A stretch of 64,000 bases of DNA from an uncultured Leptolinea sp. (GCA_903828565.1 CAIKMQ010000003.1:186001-250000), one strand, 5' to 3'; positions 41,225 through 49,380 are shown, numbered from the stretch's first letter. Notes: a model not told the origin generated them from the letters alone. Translations and numbers: made by a program.

Positions 41225-43454
41225 GCCGCGCCCTTCTCAAAAGGAGATACTGGCTTACACCGGTGGTTATATGGGGATATCCGCCGTGCCGGGCAGCGGG
41301 AAGACGCATACCCTTTCCGCCCTGACTGCCGGCATCATCGGCTCGGGCGTATTGCTGGAAGATCAGGAAGTTCTGGTAGTTACGCTGGTCAACTCGGCGG
41401 TCACTAATTTTTCGCGGCGGGTGGAACTCTTTCTCAAAGATACCGGTACGCTGCCGGGTTTTCAGTACCGGGTACGGACGTTACACGGCCTGGCCAATGA
41501 CATCGTCAGAGAACGGCCCGCTCTATGCGGCCTCTCCAGTGAGTTCACGATCCTGGATGAGCAGGAAACAGGGCGGGTGATCCGCCAGTCCGCAGCTGCC
41601 TGGCTACAAACGCATGCCACCGAAATGGAAAAATACCTGTCACCCACCCTGTCGGCTGGCTCCCTTTCCAAAGCTCGGCAGCAGGATCTGCCGAAGCTTG
41701 TGCAAGAAATGGCCACCGCTTTCATTCGCACGGTGAAAGACCGGCGTTTGACGGATGAACAGGTGGCCGAAATTGGCCAGCAGGCTCGCTTGGTTGGCAT
41801 GGACGCACTGGTGGTGTGCACCGGTATTTACGCGGATTACGAACGCGCTCTGAATTATCGCAATGCCCTTGATTTTGACGACCTGATCCGCAATGCGCTG
41901 GCAGCCCTGCATTCCGACCAGAGCCTGCTGGAAAGGCTGCGGCATCGCTGGCCGTACATTCTGGAAGATGAAGCGCAAGACAGCAGCCTGCTGCAGCAGG
42001 AGATCCTGCGCTTGCTGGCAGGGGAACCCGGCAACTGGGTACGGGTGGGTGACCCCAACCAGGCCATCTATGCTACTTTTACCACCGCGAACCCGGCATA
42101 CCTGCGTGGTTTTATGCAGATGGAAGGGGTGATCGCCCGGGACCTGCCTGAAAGCGGACGTTCTACCGCATCTATTATCGAACTGGCTAACCACCTGGTC
42201 ACCTGGACGCGAGAAATGCACCCGAACCTGGAAGCCCGGGAAGCCCTGGAGATACCGCTGATCCACCCGGTGCCGGCAGAGGATGCCAGCTCCAACCCGG
42301 ACGATTCAAGGACGATCATTCGTCTGTTGGATAAAAAACTCTCTCCGGATGAAGAGTTGGAAAGGATCGTAGATTCGCTCACAACCTGGCTGCCCCAAAA
42401 TCAGCAGCGTACGGTGGCTGTGCTCAGCTCCCTGAATGAACATCTGGAAAACCTGGCAGAAAAGTTGAGGGCACGCAAGATCCCCGTCGTAGAGCTGCTG
42501 CGTTCGACCAGTTCCTCCCGGCTGGCTGCCCGCCGGATCTCTGCCTGGCTTTCCTTCCTGGCAGACCCGCGCAACAGCCAGAAGATGGTTGCGGCTTTTC
42601 TGGCATGGCGCAACGTAGAGGAAGATAGCAGCCAGGCTGTGGTGCGCGCGTGCGCCACTTTGCTGCGTAAATGCTTAAAAACGGAAGAGTACCTCTTTCC
42701 ACAGATCGTCAACTGGCTGGAGCAGCAACCTCTGGCTTCGCAACCTGAGATGGAGCTTTTATTGCTCGATTTTCGCACCTACGCAGTCAAGATGCTGAAG
42801 GTGAGCGACCTGCCCGTGGACGAGCTGACAATCTCTCTGGCCAGTACTTTGTTTACGGAACCGGCTGACCTGGCGGTCGGTTTCAAGCTGGCCGGCATTC
42901 TGCGGACTTCCGCGCAGCTCTACCCGGCGTGGCGCCTGCCGGACATGTCGCTCGAAGCTGCCAGTTTCGCCGAGGGGCGGAAGTTCTCAGGGTTCAGTGA
43001 GGATGATACCGGGTTTGATCCCGGGCAGCACAGGGGCAAGGTGGTGCTGGCTACCATCCATAAAGCCAAAGGGCTGGAGTGGGATCGCGTCTATCTGAGC
43101 TCGCTGAACAACTATGATTACCCGTCCGGTGCGGAAGGGGACATGTATAAAGGCGAGAAGTATTTCTTGCGTAATCAGCTGAACCTTCAGGCGGAGGTTT
43201 TGCATCAATTGCAGCTTGCTCTGGACGGCCGGGAGGATGAGTATTTTGAAGGGCTGGCAGGCATGGAGGACAGGAAGCAGTACATCCGCGAGCGGCTGAG
43301 GGTGCTGTATGTGGGCATTACCCGCGCGCGGGAGGAATTATTGCTCTCATGGAATAGCGGTAAGCGGGGAACATCCAATGAAGCGGTGGCGCTGACCGAG
43401 CTGAAAGATCACCTGGTGCAGCGTGATATGATTCCGGGTGGAAGCACAAGATGA
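41217..43454 (+). CDS. UvrD/AddA-like SF1 DNA helicase
   Basis: 745 aa with all major SF1A motifs: I SAVPGSGKTHTLSAL (about 20-34), II ILEDEAQDSS, III VGDPNQAIYATF, V VVLATIHKAKGLEWDRVYL and VI RLRVLYVGITRAREELLLSW. A 3'-5' translocase is expected. No C-terminal nuclease domain is fused; a separate nuclease follows (4-nt overlap). The start at 41217 matches the UvrD opening PSQKEILAYTGG; the frame extends upstream inside the AddB-like gene. Confidence 0.9.
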   Translation: MFEPRPSQKEILAYTGGYMGISAVPGSGKTHTLSALTAGIIGSGVLLEDQEVLVVTLVNSAVTNFSRRVELFLKDTGTLPGFQYRVRTLHGLANDIVRERPALCGLSSEFTILDEQETGRVIRQSAAAWLQTHATEMEKYLSPTLSAGSLSKARQQDLPKLVQEMATAFIRTVKDRRLTDEQVAEIGQQARLVGMDALVVCTGIYADYERALNYRNALDFDDLIRNALAALHSDQSLLERLRHRWPYILEDEAQDSSLLQQEILRLLAGEPGNWVRVGDPNQAIYATFTTANPAYLRGFMQMEGVIARDLPESGRSTASIIELANHLVTWTREMHPNLEAREALEIPLIHPVPAEDASSNPDDSRTIIRLLDKKLSPDEELERIVDSLTTWLPQNQQRTVAVLSSLNEHLENLAEKLRARKIPVVELLRSTSSSRLAARRISAWLSFLADPRNSQKMVAAFLAWRNVEEDSSQAVVRACATLLRKCLKTEEYLFPQIVNWLEQQPLASQPEMELLLLDFRTYAVKMLKVSDLPVDELTISLASTLFTEPADLAVGFKLAGILRTSAQLYPAWRLPDMSLEAASFAEGRKFSGFSEDDTGFDPGQHRGKVVLATIHKAKGLEWDRVYLSSLNNYDYPSGAEGDMYKGEKYFLRNQLNLQAEVLHQLQLALDGREDEYFEGLAGMEDRKQYIRERLRVLYVGITRAREELLLSWNSGKRGTSNEAVALTELKDHLVQRDMIPGGSTR

Positions 43455-44293
43455 TACCGGAAGATTTCACCTTCAGCCAGCACAGCCTGGCGGACTTCAA
43501 TACCTGCCAGTGGCGTTTCCTGCTGCGGCATGTAGAGCATGTCGCCTGGCCGGCTGCTGAGATGCAAGACCAGGTGACAGCGGACCGGCGGCAGGAGCAG
43601 GGTGTGGCATTCCACCTGCGGGCTATGCAGTATTTTTCCGGCTTGCCGGTGGACCAATTGACCGGCAGTTCAGCGGATGTTGAGCTGGAAGCCTGGTGGC
43701 AAGATTTCCTATCCATCGAGCAGAAACTGCCGTACCGGGTGGAAGGCGGATCAGGCTGGCGTTTGATGCCTGAGCTGCAGTTGAATGCCAGGCTGGGCCG
43801 GCATCGTGTGACGGGAAAATTCGACCTGCTGGCAGCACTCCCCGGTGATGCCTACCAGGTATATGACTGGAAATCCGGTGCACGAGCGCCAGCCAGGGAC
43901 GTGCTGGAAGGACATCCACAGACCAGGCTGTACAGCTGGTTGGTGACCGAAGCCGGCGGGCACGCCCTGGGGTTGGAACAGGGTGGGTTGGACCCCGGGC
44001 TGGTGAGCATGACCTACTGGTATGCCGGCCAACCGGGTACCTGGATCCGTTTTGATTATTCAGCTGCGCAGTTTCAGGCGGATGCCGAACAACTTTCCGC
44101 CCTGCTTGATTACATTGCCAGCTTGCCGGAAGACGGGTTTCGCAAGACCGAGGATACCCGCGCCTGCCGTTTCTGCCTCTACCGCTCGTATTGTGAACGC
44201 GGTTATCGGCCCGGCGCAGCGGATGCGGTGGATGAAACTGCGACCGCCCTCGAGCTCCCCTCATGGGATGAGATCGATACGCTGGAGATCTGA
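43451..44293 (+). CDS. Cas4/AddB-type PD-(D/E)XK nuclease with Fe-S cysteines
   Basis: 280 aa. The nuclease core is GKFDLLAAL followed by YDWKSG (Asp...Asp-x-Lys) and the QTRLYSWL helix Gln. Cysteines at 19, 239, 242 and 248 (FNTCQWRF; CRFCLYRSYC) match the four ligands of the [4Fe-4S] cluster in Cas4, AddB and Dna2. In this operon it likely supplies the end-resection nuclease for the two helicase-like proteins. The stop overlaps the recJ start (TGATG). Confidence 0.88.
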   Translation: MIPEDFTFSQHSLADFNTCQWRFLLRHVEHVAWPAAEMQDQVTADRRQEQGVAFHLRAMQYFSGLPVDQLTGSSADVELEAWWQDFLSIEQKLPYRVEGGSGWRLMPELQLNARLGRHRVTGKFDLLAALPGDAYQVYDWKSGARAPARDVLEGHPQTRLYSWLVTEAGGHALGLEQGGLDPGLVSMTYWYAGQPGTWIRFDYSAAQFQADAEQLSALLDYIASLPEDGFRKTEDTRACRFCLYRSYCERGYRPGAADAVDETATALELPSWDEIDTLEI

Positions 44294-46596
44294 TGCAGCA
44301 GCTCATATCCCGAATCTGGAAAGACCCGGAGCCTGTCGCGCCATCTGATGAGCTGATCCGGCTGACTGGCAGCCGGCTGGCAGCCGAGTTGCTCTGCCGT
44401 AGGGGTTACAGCCAGACGGCAGATGCAGAAAAATTCCTTTTTCCTGAAAGATACATCCCCGCATCCCCGTTCGAACTGCCAGGCATGGCCGAAGCGGTGG
44501 ATTGCCTGACCCGCGCCGGCAGGAATGGAGAGCCGATCTGCGTTTGGGGTGATTTTGATGTGGACGGCCAGACATCCACCACCATCCTTGTTTCCGCATT
44601 GCGTCGCCTGGGAGCGCGGGTATCTCATTTCATCCCGGTGCGCGCCAGGCATTCGCATGGTGTCCACATGGAGCCATTACGTGACCTGGCAGCCGCGGGT
44701 GTGAAGGTATTGCTGACGTGTGATACCGGTATTTCGGCTGCCGCGGAAGTGGAATGGGCGCGCTCGCAGGGGATGAAGGTGGTCATCACCGATCATCATG
44801 AGCTGCCAGCAGTATTGCCGGTGGCTGAGGCCGTGGTCAATCCCCGCTTTCTGCCACCTGGCCATCCACTGGATTCACTGCCGGGCTGTGGGGTGGCTTA
44901 CTTGCTGGCACAGGCACTGCTGCCCGCGCACGCCGCTGAAGATCTGCTGGACCTGGTAGCGCTCGGTCTGGTGGCTGATGCGGCTGAACTGCGTGGTGAA
45001 GCGCGCTACCTGCTGCAGCGCGGGTTGGCAGCGCTGCGTTCGACACAGCGGGCTGGGCTGGTACAGTTGTTCCTGCGGGGCGGGATCAATCAGTCTGCCA
45101 TCAATGAGGAGACGATCAGTTTCACCCTGGCACCACGTTTGAATGCCCTGGGGCGCCTTGAAGATGCCGCCGGCGTGGTGGATTTCTTCACAGCTACCTC
45201 GGCTTCTCAGGCGGCTTTCTTCGCTGAAAGGCTGGAGGGTTTGAATATACGCCGGGTGCAGGCGGTGCGGCAGATCTTGCTGTCCGCAGAGGAAATGATA
45301 CAACGCTCACCCGGATTGTTGGATCTACCGGTACTTGTACTGGCAAACCCGGCATGGGAAAGTGGGGTGTTGGGGATAGTGGCTGCCCGCTTGGTCGAGC
45401 GCTACCATCGGCCGGCCATCCTCTTCCGTGAGAGTGACGGCATGGCAGCCGGATCTGCCAGGTCTGTGAGGGGTATCCATATTACCCAGGCGATCAGCGC
45501 ACATTCGGATATGCTATTTCGTTTTGGCGGGCACCCCATGGCGGCGGGCATAAGCATGCCGGCGGATCGGATTCCTGAGTTCCGCCAGGCGCTGGCATAT
45601 ACCTTACGGTCGCTGCCGGGTGGAATCCCGCAAAATACCCTGCAACTAGACGCGGAAATGCCGATAGCTGAGATATCCATAGAAACCGCGCGCAGCCTGG
45701 AGGTGCTTTCACCATTTGGCGTTGGCAACCCGGCACCGGTTTTCCTCAGCCGTGATCTGAGGGTACGTTCGATCAAACCCCTGGGCAGGGAGAAAGAGCA
45801 TACGCTCTACATTCTGGAAGACAGGGACGGCAAGGTGTATGAAGTAGTCCGCTGGCACTCGATGGGGCAGGATTCACCAGATTTTCAGTTCGACCTGGCA
45901 TATACGCCGCGGATGTCATCCTACCGTGGGGAGGTGAAGCTGCAGTTGGAGTGGGTGGATATCCGCCCGGTACCGCAGCAAGGCGTTGTGAGCCGTCGTC
46001 CGGCGTTGGATGTGGAGGATTGGCGTGACCGCGATGTGCTGTCGGCTCGTGTGGTGGCTGCCGGTGAGCCGGCGGCGCAGATCTGGTGCGAACCGCCGGA
46101 TGCATCCGGGTATGCAGACCGGGGAAGCCTGTTACAGGCCGGCACGCTGTTCATTGCCTTTAACCCTCCCGGGCCGGCAGAGATAGCTGTGGCTTTGCGG
46201 GCTGCCAATCCACGCCGGGTGGTGTTAATGCCTGTCGCCCCTGTGGATGATTCTCCGCAAACCTTTATTCTCCAGTTGAAGGCCGCGGTGAAACCGTACC
46301 TTGCGCCGGGGAAACCACCGGTGTCTGTGGATGGGTTGGCCGCCCGGCTTGGGCATACCGCCGCTACCGTGAATACGGGCCTGCTTTTCCTCGAAGCTTG
46401 CGGCTTGATAGCGCGAACCATTGCTGGTGAGGGGTTGGTCACGCTCAGCCTGCCAGCCTCTTCGATGGTGGCGCTGGAAAGAAAAGCTCAGCTGGAGGTG
46501 AACTTGAGGCGCTTGCTGAAAGAGACAGCGATGTTCAGGAGGAATTTTGCAAGAACATCGGCAGATCAGCTGAAGGTGGATTACTTCACCCGTTGA
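44293..46596 (+). CDS. recJ: RecJ single-strand-specific 5'-3' exonuclease
   Basis: 767 aa. DHH-family motifs: GDFDVDG (86-92), CDTGIS (about 143-148), ITDHHELP (DHH at 167-169), then the DHHA1 domain with FGGHPMAAGISMP (about 412-424) and an OB fold (about 450-560). About 200 extra C-terminal residues include a winged-helix-like region (VDGLAARLGHTAATVNTGLL). It degrades single-stranded DNA in recombination and mismatch repair and closes the repair operon. Confidence 0.94.
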   Translation: MQQLISRIWKDPEPVAPSDELIRLTGSRLAAELLCRRGYSQTADAEKFLFPERYIPASPFELPGMAEAVDCLTRAGRNGEPICVWGDFDVDGQTSTTILVSALRRLGARVSHFIPVRARHSHGVHMEPLRDLAAAGVKVLLTCDTGISAAAEVEWARSQGMKVVITDHHELPAVLPVAEAVVNPRFLPPGHPLDSLPGCGVAYLLAQALLPAHAAEDLLDLVALGLVADAAELRGEARYLLQRGLAALRSTQRAGLVQLFLRGGINQSAINEETISFTLAPRLNALGRLEDAAGVVDFFTATSASQAAFFAERLEGLNIRRVQAVRQILLSAEEMIQRSPGLLDLPVLVLANPAWESGVLGIVAARLVERYHRPAILFRESDGMAAGSARSVRGIHITQAISAHSDMLFRFGGHPMAAGISMPADRIPEFRQALAYTLRSLPGGIPQNTLQLDAEMPIAEISIETARSLEVLSPFGVGNPAPVFLSRDLRVRSIKPLGREKEHTLYILEDRDGKVYEVVRWHSMGQDSPDFQFDLAYTPRMSSYRGEVKLQLEWVDIRPVPQQGVVSRRPALDVEDWRDRDVLSARVVAAGEPAAQIWCEPPDASGYADRGSLLQAGTLFIAFNPPGPAEIAVALRAANPRRVVLMPVAPVDDSPQTFILQLKAAVKPYLAPGKPPVSVDGLAARLGHTAATVNTGLLFLEACGLIARTIAGEGLVTLSLPASSMVALERKAQLEVNLRRLLKETAMFRRNFARTSADQLKVDYFTR

Positions 46597-46609
46597 GCCG
46601 TGGCCGTCA

Positions 46610-46638
46610 TTGTCAAGGCGGTGGCTTTCTGCTATAAT
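46610..46638 (+). promoter_or_regulatory. Promoter of tRNA-Val
   Basis: TTGTCA (46610-46615), 17 nt, TATAAT (46633-46638), 11 nt before the tRNA 5' end. Confidence 0.8.
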
Positions 46639-46649
46639 CCCGTTACCCA

Positions 46650-46724
46650 GGGCGCGTAGCTCAGCTGGTCAGAGCGCACGGTTCACATCCGTGAGGTTCG
46701 GGGGTTCGAGCCCCTCCGCGCCCA
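46650..46724 (+). tRNA. tRNA-Val (CAC anticodon)
   Basis: 75 nt. Acceptor stem GGGCGCG/CGCGCCC, D arm GCTC...GAGC, anticodon stem CACGG/CCGTG with loop TTCACAT (anticodon CAC, valine GUG), T arm GGGGG-TTCGAGC-CCCTC with one G-U pair, discriminator A. CCA is not encoded. The 3' part is repeated 70 bp downstream. Confidence 0.95.
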
Positions 46725-46842
46725 CTTTCTCTTTAACTCATAGTAGGTTCGAGGGTCCCCACGGGGGGATGATATCCGAGCCCCTCCGCGCCCACTTTCT
46801 CTTTAACTCATAGTAGGTTCGAGGGTCCCCACGGGGGGATGA
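46707..46842 (+). repeat. 66-bp tandem direct repeat including the tRNA-Val 3' end
   Basis: 46707-46772 and 46777-46842 are identical over 66 bp and are separated by TATC or so. Each copy begins with the last 18 nt of tRNA-Val (CGAGCCCCTCCGCGCCCA) and includes a CTTTAACTCATAGTAGG core and a TCCCC...GGGGGA hairpin. This is either a local duplication or a collapsed attachment-site pair left after element loss. Confidence 0.9.
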
Positions 46843-46848
46843 AACCTG

Positions 46849-46905
46849 CCCCGGGTGCTCTTTCCCGGGGTCCGAGCCCCCCAGCCCCGGGAGCCGTTGC
46901 CGGGG
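46849..46905. repeat. Two adjacent GC-rich hairpins
   Basis: CCCCGGG/CCCGGGG (46849-46870, 8-nt loop) and CCCCGG/CCGGGG (46885-46905, 9-nt loop). Between them CCGAGCCCC echoes the tRNA-derived repeat. No T-tract follows, so they are not typical terminators. Up to 46980 nothing else is seen. Confidence 0.6.
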
Positions 46906-47017
46906 TCCGCGCCTCGAGGTTATTCCTCCCTCAAAATATTTATCCATTTAATGTGACCGAGGGAGACTGAAAAGCCCGATGTCGGGAGCGAAGGGGGGAT
47001 GTGCCTGATCTGGAGGT

Positions 47018-47110
47018 TCCCGACAAAGACCGTTTTGAACCCCCCATATATGAGGGTTAACCCCACCTAAAAGTGCATATTTGAGGTGGTTTTTAGGGGT
47101 TTTGTCGGGA
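47018..47110. repeat. 93-bp inverted-repeat element
   Basis: Bounded by perfect 10-bp inverted repeats TCCCGACAAA and TTTGTCGGGA, with nested complementarity inside (AACCC/GGGTT, CCCCACCT/AGGTGG). TGTCGGGAGCGA just past the right end recurs at 46980. It encodes no plausible protein and may be a non-autonomous mobile element or a folded RNA. The flank 47111-47247 shows no gene and may hold the CRISPR leader. Confidence 0.55.
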
Positions 47111-47247
47111 GCGACAGAGGAAATTTGATAGTTGGATCGCTTCCGCCATTGAAGTTCTACCCCCACAGGTTGCCATTAAACGGCAAGAATCCCCCAAAGG
47201 TTGCACAGAACGAGGTAAAATAGAGCCAGAAACCGGCAAATATGGCA

Positions 47248-47436
47248 GTTGCAAGACACCACCGTCGCAAGACGGTATTGAAACATCCAATGCAATACTT
47301 GAAATAAATTTCCCATAGTATGGTTGCAAGACACCACCGTCGCAAGACGGTATTGAAACTACTCGGTTTTTGAGCGCATCGTTGCTATAATATGGCAGGG
47401 TTGCAAGACACCACCGTCGCAAGACGGTTTTGAATT
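47248..47436 (+). CRISPR. Orphan CRISPR array: three repeats, two spacers
   Basis: Repeats of 37 bp at 47248-47284, 47323-47359 and 47400-47436; spacers of 38 and 40 bp. The repeat starts GTTGCAAGACACC and ends ATTGAAAC, the usual crRNA 5' handle, and contains a 6-bp stem with a GCAA tetraloop (ACCGTC-GCAA-GACGGT). The third copy differs at three positions (30, 36, 37), marking it as the distal end. No cas genes lie in the window. Repeat type suggests a class 1 system. Confidence 0.9.
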
Positions 47437-47437
47437 A

Positions 47438-47474
47438 TTAACCAGGGACGAGGTACCACCTCGTCCCTGGTTAA
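47438..47474. terminator. Perfect 17-bp hairpin directly after the CRISPR array
   Basis: TTAACCAGGGACGAGGT and its exact complement flank a 3-nt loop ACC. Only C-rich sequence follows rather than a T-tract, so it may be a structural end of the array transcript, a terminator, or an insertion remnant. Confidence 0.55.
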
Positions 47475-47527
47475 ATCCCCCCTACTTCGACGAAAAAACC
47501 ACGGGAATAGATCCGTAAAGATAGATT

Positions 47528-47533
47528 TATAAT
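47528..47533 (+). promoter_or_regulatory. -10 box of the lipoprotein gene, leaderless-type
   Basis: TATAAT, then six bases (AGGCAC), then the ATG at 47540. Confidence 0.6.
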
Positions 47534-47539
47534 AGGCAC

Positions 47540-48031
47540 ATGATCAAACGAATCGCACTGCTTCTGTTGATACCATTCCTCCTGGCTGCCTGCTCCCCCG
47601 CGCCAACGGTTGTGGAGCCCGCGCCGGTGACCCTGGAACCCCTGCCGGTCACCGCGGAAAGTGCTGCCTGCCCATCCCTTACCACGCCAATCGCTTCCCC
47701 GGCCCTCTACGGCCTGTGGGTCAAAGACCTGCCGGATAGTCAGCGGGATCTGCTCACCATTACCGAGAGTGCCTTCTACCGCGTCGAGTATGATGCCTCC
47801 GGTGACGGCATGGTACGGGAATCTTACTATGCCATCACCGGGGTGGATTGGGTGAACGGTGTCTTGCAGCTGCGGTTGCAGTGGGTGCGGGTAAACGGGC
47901 GCTACGGCGGGTTTGATTCACCATCCAAACAGGCGCGCGTGGTTGTGGATGGCGACACGCTCTACTTCTCACTCGCTGACGTCGGATTGGAACTTCCACC
48001 GGCCGGGGATGGCCCCTGGCACCGGCAGTAG
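47540..48031 (+). CDS. Small lipoprotein of unknown function
   Basis: 163 aa. A clear lipoprotein signal ends in FLLAACSP (Cys18), followed by a Pro/Val-rich spacer (about 20-45) and a beta-rich domain (YGLWVKDLPDSQRDLLTITE, YYAITGVDWVNGVLQLRLQW). Three further cysteines are few. It resembles small lipocalin-like or DUF-type extracellular domains but I do not recognise the family. It sits between the CRISPR array and decayed genes, with codon use like the core genes. From 48032 to 48180 nothing is seen. Confidence 0.75.
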   Translation: MIKRIALLLLIPFLLAACSPAPTVVEPAPVTLEPLPVTAESAACPSLTTPIASPALYGLWVKDLPDSQRDLLTITESAFYRVEYDASGDGMVRESYYAITGVDWVNGVLQLRLQWVRVNGRYGGFDSPSKQARVVVDGDTLYFSLADVGLELPPAGDGPWHRQ

Positions 48032-48180
48032 GTATTGACAGATATGCCAATATGGATAACGCAGGCATTATGATTATCGCAGTAATACAAGACTAACTTT
48101 ATATAGACTAAAACCTTACAGGTATTGAGAGCCCCCATATCATCAGAAGGGGCAGTAAACCCACTAGGAACCAGGAGAAA

Positions 48181-49026
48181 AAAATTATTGTTGGTGGTGG
48201 CCCGGCGGGGTTATCAGCGGCTATCCAATTACGGCATACCGGCTATGATCCACTCCTATTCGAAGGACGTCAATTAGGCGGGTTACTGTTGAATGCACAT
48301 TGTGTGAGCAATTATCCCGGGTTCCCGAATGGAGTATCTGGTATTTCCCTTACCGATACTTTATAAAGCATGCTCAGTTTGCACATATTCGGATCAATCA
48401 GTCTCGAGTCAAGACAATCTCCTTTCAGGGTTTTTATATTACACAGTGAAAGCGGGGAAGAATATTCCTGCCGGCGTTTGATTCTGGCGTGCGGTACGAA
48501 AGCAAAAAGACTTGATATTCAATGCGATGCACCAGAAGTGATTAATAATGTTTTCTCAGAAGTATTCCCAATTCTGCAGGTGAAAGATAAACACATCGCT
48601 ATTGTGGGTGCAGGCGATGCGGCTTTCGATTATGCAATGAGCCTCTCTGGAAAGAATAAGGTGACTATCCTTTATCATGGATCCAGGCGAAATTGCCACC
48701 CAAGATTATGGCAGACAACATCCTCCATTCCAGCGATCCTTTATAAAGAGAATATCGTGATCGAAGGTGTACCGAGGTTTCCTGTTTCACGGTTAATCCT
48801 GCGTTGCAGACAAAAAGGCGAATTGATCGATCTGGAGGCTGACTACCTGCTGACTGCAATTGGCAGAGAGCCAGATATGGATTTATTTTCCCCTGATTTA
48901 TGTGCCCGGCAAGAGGAATTAGTTCGGGATGGAAGATTATTTCTGGTGGGTGATATTCACCAGGTATTTTCAGACAAACCGCTATCGCTGTTGGTGATGG
49001 AGTCAAGGCAGCTATGCGAATACTAG
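48181..49026 (+). pseudogene. Thioredoxin-reductase-like FAD/NAD(P) oxidoreductase, disrupted
   Basis: The frame opens with the FAD loop IIVGGGPAGLSAAIQLRHTG (about 48184-48243) and continues to a stop TAA at 48364. The protein then resumes in the -1 frame (IKHAQFAHIRINQSRVKTIS, from 48363) and returns to the first frame near 48445 (SGEEYSCRRLILACGTKAKR), through the NAD(P) loop IAIVGAGDAAFDYAMS to YLLTAIGREPD and a GDIHQ end. Two compensating shifts and the lack of a clear start codon argue for decay. The redox CxxC of true thioredoxin reductases is absent. AT content is higher than in neighbours, suggesting transfer. Confirming needs re-sequencing of 48355-48450. Confidence 0.8.
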
Positions 49027-49048
49027 TAGATGACAAGGATATGAACCC

Positions 49049-49380
49049 ATGAAGATCATCGCTACAACAGGAAACGAAGAGATCGCTAAGGTGTACATCA
49101 TGGAACTGGCCGTAGACAGGCTGGTGGAATGTGTTGAATCCCTCCAGCCACAGCTTCCGATCGAAAACAAAATGGTCTCTCTTCATATATTGACCCTTAT
49201 GACAAACAGAGCGATTACCCTGTAGTTGATGAATTGCGTGAAGCCGGTTTTGATGTCATTCTCAGTATTGGCGAGACAGAAGAGAATCTGATCGGCAGCA
49301 ATTGTGGTCAGTATATTCGTACACATCACAAAGCGAATGATAGTCTACCGCGTGGATATACCTATCAGATAGGTGGTTGA
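49049..49380 (+). pseudogene. Radical SAM protein remnant lacking its core
   Basis: The 5' part encodes MKIIATTGNEEIAKVYIMEL and on to PIENKMVSLH, resembling the start of a radical SAM protein just before its cluster motif. The 3' part, in another frame, encodes DPYDKQSDYPVVDELREAGF and SIGETEENLIGSNCGQYIR, resembling the end. The cysteine motif and barrel between are missing, so an internal deletion plus frameshift has occurred near 49186. Together with the preceding oxidoreductase remnant it looks like a lost two-gene unit. From 49381 to 49518 only a weak CAAAG/CTTTG hairpin with a T-tract is seen. Confidence 0.7.

Noticed and set aside
46843-46905. GC-rich hairpins as transcription terminators of the tRNA
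   Set aside because: No T-tract follows either hairpin.
46948-47166. A 72-codon open frame on the minus strand in the repeat-rich zone
   Set aside because: It runs through the inverted-repeat element, has no ribosome site and low-complexity composition; probably chance.
47150-47247. Additional CRISPR repeats upstream of the array (GGTTGCCATT and GGTTGCACAG)
   Set aside because: Only the first five or six bases match the repeat; the stem and the ATTGAAAC end are absent.
48370-49026. Treating the oxidoreductase as an intact gene starting at ATG 48370
   Set aside because: The first 25 residues from that ATG do not resemble the family, whereas the -1 frame does, and a FAD-binding N-terminus lies upstream in the broken frame.
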